A stretch of 6,305 bases of DNA from assembly GCA_002498185.1 (NCBI GenBank), contig DAGO01000054.1, positions 2,258 through 8,562 of the forward strand. Direction: 5' to 3'. The DNA comes from Euryarchaeota archaeon UBA10. GTDB lineage: Archaea; Thermoplasmatota; Poseidoniia; Poseidoniales; Poseidoniaceae. The translations under genes and the position numbers were made by a program. This document shows positions 1-5,083 of the stretch, in pieces. Below the pieces are notes generated by a model that had not been told where the DNA came from, searched no databases, and worked only from the letters and a program-made list of their open reading frames with translations. Each line of letters starts with the position of its first letter. Position 1 is the first letter of the stretch.

Positions 1-59
1 GGTGTGCAAATGCTCGCGTTATTCGCGCGTGACTGAATATTTGAACATCTGAGTGATTT
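1..59. other. Left-edge spacer, no gene supported
   Basis: This is the region downstream of the lipoprotein gene. All three plus-strand frames close within it (stops near 28-30, 34-36 and 50-52), so at most it could hold the last few codons of a plus-strand gene. It has a weak CGCG-TTATT-CGCG stem at 15-27 with no T-run in either direction. No terminator or promoter can be supported. Confidence 0.5.
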
Positions 60-1853
60 TCAGTTGTTAGCTGCTTCTTCACTCTGCGGAGTGACGAAAA
101 CTGTGCTGCCATCACGTTCAATTTGTGGGAAACTAAAGGTCCCACCGTTAACAGAGACTGGGCAAGAATTACCACAAGCAGGTGCGAGATAGTCCTCACC
201 AGTTTCAGTAAGTACAAGCTTTATTCCGTGCCCCGCAGGTAATATAACATCCATTCCTTGGAATTCCATTAGCATTACAAGATTTTGTCCGGGGAAGACC
301 GTTTGTGGATCGTAACCGCCTGCGTGATATCGTATGTCCATTGTTGCATGGCCTAATCTTAACCCTGTTTCAGCATCCTGTAGTTCTGCGAAAATTTGAC
401 CCCCATCGAATGATGCTGTTACATCCAAATGTAATGTTGGCAGGCCTGCAATATGCATATCTTGGTCGAATCCACCACAGGTAATTGTTACTGATTGAGT
501 TCCTCCACCAATTACTGAAACTCCACCAACATTGCTGCCTTGCTGATCGCATGACGCTATATCGATAGATTCCCAAGTTGCATCTTGAGGCGGCCACAAC
601 TCTTCGATTCTCCATTGGCCGTCGTTTCTCTGGATCTGTGCATGATTATCCGGTTTCGGCCCTACTCCTTTGAGATAATACTCGAACCATTCAAACAAAT
701 CTTGCCCCCAATCCCAGCGAGTCATGTTGTGAATTGCTTCGCCGCCGTAACCTGATTCCTGGTTGTTGTGTTTTGTCCATTGGTCAGGATAATTGTGCTC
801 CCATTGCCCTAACATTCCCCGAACATCATAACCTGCTGCTGAATAATCAAGATACCAATTAACGCCGATTGGTCCGCCGAATACTTGGTGAGGGTCTACA
901 TTCCAATCCTGCATTCCTTGAATCCAATAAATTGACCCGTTCCAATTTTGAAACGCTTTGTCGATATGGCTTCTTTCATTGTAGTAATTCTCCATGTAAG
1001 GGTCTAATTCCCCCATGCCATAGGTCACCGGGCCTGCAAAAATTCCCTCGACTATATCGGGACAAATGTTGTCTAAATCATCACCATTGTAATCTACAGT
1101 GCTGCCGAAATAATTCATGTGCATGACCTGGCTTCTAGCCTCTGCACTACCATTTTTGTATAGTAAGGGGTGAAGTGCTGTGGTTCCTGAAATTGGAACA
1201 ATTGTTTTCAGATGCTCACTAGCAAGAGCTGCGGCTTCCCATTGAGTTGCACCTTCGTAGGATTTACCATACAGACCTACATTTCCGTTCGACCAGTTTT
1301 GTTGACCTAGCCATTCTACGGCGTGGTGAATACCCAGTCCTTCACCTGCTCCACGATAGTCAAAACAGCCGCTGGATTCCTCTGTTCCAAATACTGAAAC
1401 CTGTGCTAGCGCATATCCGTGAGGGACGAAATTGTCGAAAATGAATTCTCCTCGTCCTGCGGCAACAACGTTCGTTGCTCCAGATTCAGAACCAGGTTGC
1501 CCATAGGAATAGTATGGACTAATGATTGCAATAACGGGGACTTTTTCCCCATCCAATGTGTTCGAAGGTAACCAATATGATAGGTGTACATTAGATGTCG
1601 GTGGGCCTGTTTCCCAAATATCTGATGTATCTACCTCGATCATTGCTTCTTGGACATCAAGGGCGGAGTAAGGCCCTTGTTCGAGAACCATTGCATATGT
1701 TCCATTCCAGTCCCAGTCGAGATATTGTCGGTCTAAAATATCAGGATAATATGGTTCCATTGCTTGGTTTTCGATTATTTCTTCATCGCCAAAACAGCCT
1801 GCTAATGGCCCGATTAGGACCAACGCGCACAGGAAGATGGCGATTCGCATCAT
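60..1853 (-). CDS. S15-family Xaa-Pro dipeptidyl-peptidase-like lipoprotein (CocE/PepX-type alpha/beta hydrolase)
   Basis: This is a 597-residue secreted serine hydrolase, predicted to remove N-terminal X-Pro dipeptides or hydrolyse related acyl substrates at the cell surface. From the ATG at 1853 a signal peptide runs into the lipobox LAGC, with the lipidated Cys at residue 20, followed by an acidic stretch (FGDEE). The alpha/beta-hydrolase domain fills about residues 75-400. The nucleophile elbow GKSYEG has Ser198, the acid is Asp316 in QDWNV, and the His is probably His353 in GQWEHNY. GKSY and QDWNV are closer to PepX than to cocaine esterase. A C-terminal beta-sandwich of PepX_C type spans about 470-555. 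Cys435/459 and Cys560/564 could form disulfides in an exported protein. An in-frame ATG lies 3 bases downstream (1850). Upstream Mets (1871, 1943) would put polar residues before the signal peptide, and the farthest would overlap the divergent gene. Exact substrate is unknown; family assignment is firm. Confidence 0.88.
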   Translation of the reverse strand: MMRIAIFLCALVLIGPLAGCFGDEEIIENQAMEPYYPDILDRQYLDWDWNGTYAMVLEQGPYSALDVQEAMIEVDTSDIWETGPPTSNVHLSYWLPSNTLDGEKVPVIAIISPYYSYGQPGSESGATNVVAAGRGEFIFDNFVPHGYALAQVSVFGTEESSGCFDYRGAGEGLGIHHAVEWLGQQNWSNGNVGLYGKSYEGATQWEAAALASEHLKTIVPISGTTALHPLLYKNGSAEARSQVMHMNYFGSTVDYNGDDLDNICPDIVEGIFAGPVTYGMGELDPYMENYYNERSHIDKAFQNWNGSIYWIQGMQDWNVDPHQVFGGPIGVNWYLDYSAAGYDVRGMLGQWEHNYPDQWTKHNNQESGYGGEAIHNMTRWDWGQDLFEWFEYYLKGVGPKPDNHAQIQRNDGQWRIEELWPPQDATWESIDIASCDQQGSNVGGVSVIGGGTQSVTITCGGFDQDMHIAGLPTLHLDVTASFDGGQIFAELQDAETGLRLGHATMDIRYHAGGYDPQTVFPGQNLVMLMEFQGMDVILPAGHGIKLVLTETGEDYLAPACGNSCPVSVNGGTFSFPQIERDGSTVFVTPQSEEAANN

Positions 1854-1870
1854 TGGGTGCGTAGCACCCA
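1854..1870. repeat. 17-bp inverted repeat in the divergent intergenic spacer
   Basis: TGGGTGC-GTA-GCACCCA has perfect 7-base arms around a 3-base spacer. It directly abuts the ATG of the minus-strand lipoprotein gene and lies 38 bp before the plus-strand SDR start. It could be an operator for the divergent pair, or a hairpin in the lipoprotein mRNA ending at the start codon. Perfect 7-base arms occur by chance a few times in 6 kb, so only the position makes it notable. Confidence 0.45.
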
Positions 1871-1908
1871 TGCGGCAAGAAGATGACCCTGTTGTGTATG
1901 CGAGGTTC

Positions 1909-2874
1909 ATGCCAGTCTTGGTTACGGGAGCTAGTGGATTCATAGGCGCTCATGTGGTTTGTGAATTGTTGGCTAGAGGTTATTCTGTTAGGGCAATGTT
2001 GCGCGACACAAAACTAGCGAGTATTTTCCCAAATAGCGACAAATTAGAGATTGTTAAGGCCGACCTTTTTGATGTGGATTCGCTAAAGAATGCGGTAGAG
2101 GGTTGTGAAGATGTTATTCATTGTGCTGCGGCACTATATGTTGGGGCAAAAGATGTCAAGAGAGATGTTGTTGACCCTTCAGTTATTGGAGTTAAGAATC
2201 TATGCAGCGTGATGGATGGTGTAAAGAGAATTATTCACACCTCATCGGTTGCTGCAATACGTTCATCTAAATTTGAAAATGGACAAATTTTCACCAATAA
2301 GGATTGGTGTGAAGATGCTTCAGAAACCTCCAATGCTTACGGATTCGCTAAAGCTGAAGCCGAGAAACTAATGCGGGATTGGGCATCTGACAAAGAGGTT
2401 AGATTAGTTACCATTCATCCATCTATTGTGTTCGGACCAATTATGCACAAAAGGCACCTTGAAGGGTCCATGTCATACCTGAAGCACTTCGTAAAGGGGC
2501 CGCCTTTCGTCCTAGATGTTCACATTAATTTTGTAGATGTTAGAGATGTTGCAATCGCTCATGTTAACGCTCTAGAAAAAGGAGAAAATGGCTACAGGCA
2601 CATTATCCACAAAGAAGGATTATGGATGAAGGAGATCGGTGAAATATTGAATTCTTCACTGGAAGAAAAATATGCTACGCGCAGATTGCCAAGATTCTTA
2701 GCATACATTCTTGCAATGTTCCATCCTAAACTCTCGGTGAACCAACTAAAGAAAACGCTAGGAACTCATGTCGGTTACGATGTTGGGGGTTCTTTTGAAT
2801 CGTTAGAATTACCAGACTATGATGTAAAGACTACTCTGATTGATTCTGTGAACTCTGTAAAGGCGCAAGATTGA
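1909..2874 (+). CDS. NAD(P)-dependent extended short-chain dehydrogenase / epimerase-reductase (dihydroflavonol-4-reductase-like)
   Basis: This is a 321-residue cytosolic Rossmann-fold oxidoreductase of the extended SDR superfamily. The dinucleotide-binding motif TGASGFIG is at residues 6-13, immediately after the first beta strand. For this reason the ATG at 1909 was preferred over in-frame starts at 1837 and 1870, which add an unstructured leader. Arg32 after the second strand favours NADP(H). The adenine-side Asp lies in KADLFD (about 52) and the nicotinamide-side segment is HCAAALY (71-77). The catalytic set is Ser112/113 (HTSS) with Tyr144 and Lys148 (YGFAK). HPSIVFGP (170-177) and FVDVRDVAIAH (208-218) are typical of the dihydroflavonol-reductase / 3-beta-HSD-like branch, whose members reduce ketones or act on sugar nucleotides, sterols and other substrates. 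The substrate cannot be read from the sequence. It is the first gene of a plus-strand run and its stop overlaps the next start by 4 bp. Confidence 0.88.
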   Translation: MPVLVTGASGFIGAHVVCELLARGYSVRAMLRDTKLASIFPNSDKLEIVKADLFDVDSLKNAVEGCEDVIHCAAALYVGAKDVKRDVVDPSVIGVKNLCSVMDGVKRIIHTSSVAAIRSSKFENGQIFTNKDWCEDASETSNAYGFAKAEAEKLMRDWASDKEVRLVTIHPSIVFGPIMHKRHLEGSMSYLKHFVKGPPFVLDVHINFVDVRDVAIAHVNALEKGENGYRHIIHKEGLWMKEIGEILNSSLEEKYATRRLPRFLAYILAMFHPKLSVNQLKKTLGTHVGYDVGGSFESLELPDYDVKTTLIDSVNSVKAQD

Positions 2875-3698
2875 CACACAACCTCGCAATGCCCAGTGTA
2901 ATGGCGAGTGAGGCATGGGGCGAGCGTTGGTCCAATTCGACTTCAGATATTGCTCGTAAATATATGGAGGTTGCAACTCGAAAGCAATCTCTAGTATGCT
3001 TAGCAGCCGACCGAAATACAATGTCTGGATTATTTGATTTGATCAGTGCGGTTGGCCCTTATATTGCTGCGTTGAAAACTCATGTGGACTTAGTCGATGA
3101 TTGGAGTCCTGAAGCTTGGTCTGAATTTTGTAAAGCCGCTGAAGAGGCGGATTTGCTCATCTTTGAGGATAGGAAATTTGCCGATATTGGAAAAATAAGT
3201 AGGTCTCAAATGGCAGGAATATACGATATCCGCTCTTGGGCAGACTTGGTAACCTCTCACCTGATTAGCGGGCCGGATGTAGTAGATGGTTTGCAAGCAG
3301 GGTGGAAAGATGTAGGCCGAAGTGGTGGTGTTCTGTTATTGGCACAAATGTCGAGCCGTGGAAATTTATTGAATCCAGATTACACTGACCAAGTGGTAAA
3401 CAAAGGTCGTGAACATCCTGGTGTGTTCGGATTCATCGGCAATGGTTCTAGGCCTGAAGAATTAAGTGAATTACGCAAGAAAGTGGGCAATGAAAAAATG
3501 ATTTGGACGCCCGGTGTAAATCTCTCAACTGGAGATGGAGAGATGGGGCAGAGGTATGGAGACCCTAGAGAAGCCGTCCTTGCAGGTTCTGACTGTATCA
3601 TAGTCGGAAGTGGAATACATCGAGCAGAAAATCCCGGAGAATCTGCAAAAAAATATGCTTCAGTATCATGGAATGCGCTTATTGAGAGAGAGTCATGA
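2871..3698 (+). CDS. pyrF: Orotidine 5'-phosphate decarboxylase, eukaryotic (URA3-like) type
   Basis: This enzyme decarboxylates OMP to UMP, the last step of de novo pyrimidine synthesis, in a TIM-barrel dimer in the cytosol. At 275 residues it has yeast-URA3 length rather than the roughly 210-230 of classical archaeal enzymes. It carries URA3-type blocks: Asp47 in CLAADRN, LKTHVD (68-73, Lys69), the catalytic DRKFAD (Asp100, Lys102, Asp105), AQMSS (Ser161), TPGV (213-216) and GQRY (Gln227, Tyr229). At the yeast Arg235 phosphate-binding position (IVGRG) this protein reads IVGSG, with Ser247. The TTG at 2871 overlaps the upstream stop as TTGA and has AAAGG 8 bases before it. In-frame ATGs at 2889 and 2901 are possible alternatives because the first residues precede the conserved fold. 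The 3' end overlaps the next gene as ATGA, suggesting translational coupling. Function is secure; the start is not. Confidence 0.93.
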   Translation: MTHNLAMPSVMASEAWGERWSNSTSDIARKYMEVATRKQSLVCLAADRNTMSGLFDLISAVGPYIAALKTHVDLVDDWSPEAWSEFCKAAEEADLLIFEDRKFADIGKISRSQMAGIYDIRSWADLVTSHLISGPDVVDGLQAGWKDVGRSGGVLLLAQMSSRGNLLNPDYTDQVVNKGREHPGVFGFIGNGSRPEELSELRKKVGNEKMIWTPGVNLSTGDGEMGQRYGDPREAVLAGSDCIIVGSGIHRAENPGESAKKYASVSWNALIERES

Positions 3699-4039
3699 GT
3701 TCGATTGTTGCATTAGTTGTTGGTATTCCAATGATGGTTGGAATTGGGTGGCTAGTTTGGTATGTCTGGAACAATAACCGCCTGCTAGATGCCAGATTAG
3801 CTAATGGTGATTTAGAATTACTAGATTCAACAAGTTACAAAGTAACCGAAGTCATACGTGCTCCTGCGGGAAGTAGAGTAGAAAAAGTTGCTTTCCAACC
3901 TATGAATATTGACATGTCTGGATATGTAAGGCAGACATTGCCTGATGGGAGAGTTGCATTGGTCCCGGTTGCAATGAATCAAGAGGTCAGATCAGTCCAT
4001 TCGACCACGCATACCAACCAGCAGCCCCCATTCCAGTGA
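3695..4039 (+). CDS. Small single-pass membrane protein of unknown function
   Basis: This 114-residue protein is not recognised. A hydrophobic, Gly/Trp-rich segment covers about residues 3-25 and ends in WLVWYVW, with no positive charge before it and Arg29 and Arg34 after it. By the positive-inside rule the N-terminus is outside and the rest cytoplasmic. The remainder (about 27-100) is a small predicted alpha/beta domain with no catalytic motif I can name. The last dozen residues are Thr/Gln/Pro-rich and probably disordered. Its ATG overlaps the decarboxylase stop in an ATGA junction, which supports a real, coupled gene. Its last 53 bp overlap the 3' end of the convergent receiver gene. A link to pyrimidine synthesis is suggested only by position. 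Confidence 0.7.
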   Translation: MSSIVALVVGIPMMVGIGWLVWYVWNNNRLLDARLANGDLELLDSTSYKVTEVIRAPAGSRVEKVAFQPMNIDMSGYVRQTLPDGRVALVPVAMNQEVRSVHSTTHTNQQPPFQ

Positions 4040-4646
4040 ACATTACTAAGACGATTAGTAGGCGTTTGGCTTTGCTTGATTTTTTCTTCTGTGGCGCTCT
4101 TTCTTCGATGGGAAGAGGGTTTATTGGAAGAGGTGCAATTTCTGGTAAAGGAAGTGGCATTGGGCCCTCGTCTTTTTCGACTTGTATCATTTCCTCAACC
4201 GGGTGAATTGTATCTAAATCTTGCAAACCTGGTGCTTCGGGAATTGGACCCAACACTAGACTCCATATCGAATCTATTGACGATGCTGTAATTGGTTTCT
4301 CTACCCATCCAATAGCACCTGCTGAGTGTGTCGCATCATTAGCGAGTTGTGCCTGGCGTTTTGGTGCCGAGAATAGTATTCTGCAATCTTTACCATGCTC
4401 TCGCATCTCTAATGCAGCAAGATGGCCATCCATTGAAGGTATGTCGAGGGCTAAAACGACGAGTTCCGGGTCGATGCGGATATATTCATCCACAGCTTTG
4501 TCTCCATCTTCACAAGTTACGACATTGAATTCTCTCTGGCGGAAAATATTGGTTAGTCTGTGTAATGACATTTGGTTGTTGTCAACAAGAAGTACCGTCG
4601 GTGCTTCTTCGTCTTTAACATCGGTGACACGAACCATGGCTAACAT
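3987..4646 (-). CDS. Response-regulator receiver protein with C-terminal transmembrane anchor
   Basis: From the ATG at 4646 this is 219 residues in three parts. Residues 16-132 form a CheY-like receiver: VLLVDNN with Asp22, phosphoacceptor Asp68 in ALDIPSMDG, Ser93 in LFSA at the switch Thr/Ser site, and Lys117 in VEKP. All residues needed for phosphorylation are present, although the second acidic residue after strand 1 is Asn23. Residues 133-184 are an acidic, Pro-rich linker. A Lys-rich patch (187-195) then leads into a hydrophobic helix (196-214) and a five-residue tail, giving a tail-anchored protein with the receiver in the cytoplasm. There is no DNA-binding or enzymatic output domain. 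Alternative in-frame starts are GTG 4664 and ATG 4637; the palindrome at 4644-4671 favours starting at or below 4646. No histidine kinase lies in the window. The 3' end overlaps the convergent plus-strand gene. Confidence 0.85.
   Translation of the reverse strand: MLAMVRVTDVKDEEAPTVLLVDNNQMSLHRLTNIFRQREFNVVTCEDGDKAVDEYIRIDPELVVLALDIPSMDGHLAALEMREHGKDCRILFSAPKRQAQLANDATHSAGAIGWVEKPITASSIDSIWSLVLGPIPEAPGLQDLDTIHPVEEMIQVEKDEGPMPLPLPEIAPLPINPLPIEERAPQKKKSSKAKRLLIVLVMFTGMGAAGWYAWSNGLI
4080..4090 (+). terminator. Possible oligo-T terminator for the plus-strand run
   Basis: TTTTTTCTTCT lies 41 bp after the last plus-strand stop (4039). Archaeal RNA polymerase commonly terminates at T-rich non-template tracts without a hairpin. 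The same bases, read on the minus strand, encode the Lys-rich patch before the receiver protein's membrane helix, so the tract may simply reflect AAA/AAG codons. Confidence 0.3.
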
Positions 4647-4671
4647 GTGTGTGATAGACTTCACACAAATG
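4644..4671. promoter_or_regulatory. 28-bp near-perfect palindrome at the receiver-gene start (candidate operator)
   Basis: The arms are 11 bases (4644-4654 and 4661-4671) around a 6-base spacer, with 10 of 11 positions complementary. The inner 7-base arms, TGTGTGA and TCACACA, are perfect. The core TGTGA-N6-TCACA has the layout of a CRP/FNR-type or winged-helix dimer site. Its left end is the start codon of the receiver gene, and it sits about 10 bp downstream of a possible TATA element, where an archaeal repressor would block initiation. If transcribed, it would instead form a hairpin that pairs the AUG. Confidence 0.5.
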
Positions 4672-4680
4672 AATCAACCG

Positions 4681-4690
4681 CTCAAATAAG
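4681..4690 (-). promoter_or_regulatory. Possible TATA-like element for the receiver gene
   Basis: On the minus strand the sequence reads CTTATTTGAG, an AT-rich match of moderate quality to an archaeal TATA box. Initiation 25-30 bp downstream would fall inside the palindrome at 4644-4671 and give a short leader before ATG 4646. It lies in the short gap after the DUF1844 stop. No transcript evidence is available and no clear BRE purine run precedes it. Confidence 0.25.
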
Positions 4691-4700
4691 TCCAAACAAG

Positions 4701-5072
4701 TCATTCTTCTTCATCTGCGATGATTTCCGATGGTGCATCTTGTGGATTTGTGAATGTTTCACGAACTGCTTCTGACTCTGCTACTTGGTCTTCTAAGGCT
4801 CTTTGTCTGGCAGGGGCCTTAACGAATTGAAGTTGTAATTCAGAGATTATGCCGTTGAGCATTGTAGATTCTTTAGAAGTAAGATTGCCGTCCATTTTTG
4901 TTTTTAACATCGATAGTGTGTCTATTGCGGCTTTAGTTTCTCCTAGATTGTAGTGAACTCTGCCTTCGCTATCTTGGATTAGTCCCATGTGCATCATTGC
5001 GCTTCTCTGCAACATGTGAACTAACTGGAAAAGGTGGGCACTGTTCTCGTCGTCGAAGAATTCCTGTGACAT
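4701..5072 (-). CDS. DUF1844 family protein
   Basis: This is a 123-residue, largely helical cytosolic protein matching the DUF1844 pattern. A first helix carries HLFQLVHMLQRSAMMHMGL (13-31). A short turn follows (QDSEGRVHYNLGE), then a second helix with IDTLSMLKTK (50-59). The signature GNLTSKE (62-68) leads into a third helix ending ELQLQFVKA (78-86). The C-terminal 35 residues are acidic, charged and probably disordered. The family is known mainly from bacteria and has no established biochemical role. There is no signal peptide or membrane segment. The ATG is only 9 bp after the ftsY stop and has a strong Shine-Dalgarno sequence, so expression with ftsY is likely. I considered prefoldin alpha, a frequent archaeal ftsY neighbour, but its long N- and C-terminal coiled coils are absent. 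Family call is good; function is unknown. Confidence 0.82.
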   Translation of the reverse strand: MSQEFFDDENSAHLFQLVHMLQRSAMMHMGLIQDSEGRVHYNLGETKAAIDTLSMLKTKMDGNLTSKESTMLNGIISELQLQFVKAPARQRALEDQVAESEAVRETFTNPQDAPSEIIADEEE

Positions 5073-5075
5073 TTT

Positions 5076-5083
5076 CTCCCCTC
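5076..5083 (-). promoter_or_regulatory. Shine-Dalgarno site of the DUF1844 gene
   Basis: On the minus strand the junction reads TGAGGGGAGAAAATG. GAGG, starting inside the ftsY stop codon, lies 7 bases before the ATG at 5072. It is the clearest ribosome binding site in the window and fixes the start of the DUF1844 gene. Its overlap with the ftsY stop suggests translational coupling. Confidence 0.7.

Noticed and set aside
15..27. CGCG-TTATT-CGCG stem as terminator of the lipoprotein gene
   Set aside because: The stem is only 4 bp and is not followed by a T-run on either strand.
869..1864. Plus-strand open frames inside the lipoprotein gene
   Set aside because: They lie antisense to a strongly supported conserved hydrolase, contain no recognisable domain and have no start context. 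They are by-products of the codon composition.
1837..1908. Longer N-terminus for the SDR gene, starting at 1837 or 1870
   Set aside because: The Rossmann beta strand and TGASGFIG begin right after Met at 1909. The extension is polar, has no family counterpart and would overlap the divergent gene or the inverted repeat.
1854..1943. Longer N-terminus for the lipoprotein, starting at 1871 or 1943
   Set aside because: Extra polar residues would precede the signal peptide and disturb lipoprotein export, and the 1943 start would overlap the SDR coding region. MMRIAIF at 1853 gives a normal signal peptide.
4701..5072. Prefoldin alpha subunit next to ftsY
   Set aside because: Archaeal ftsY often neighbours prefoldin alpha, but this protein lacks the paired coiled coils and carries the GNLTSKE-type DUF1844 signature instead.
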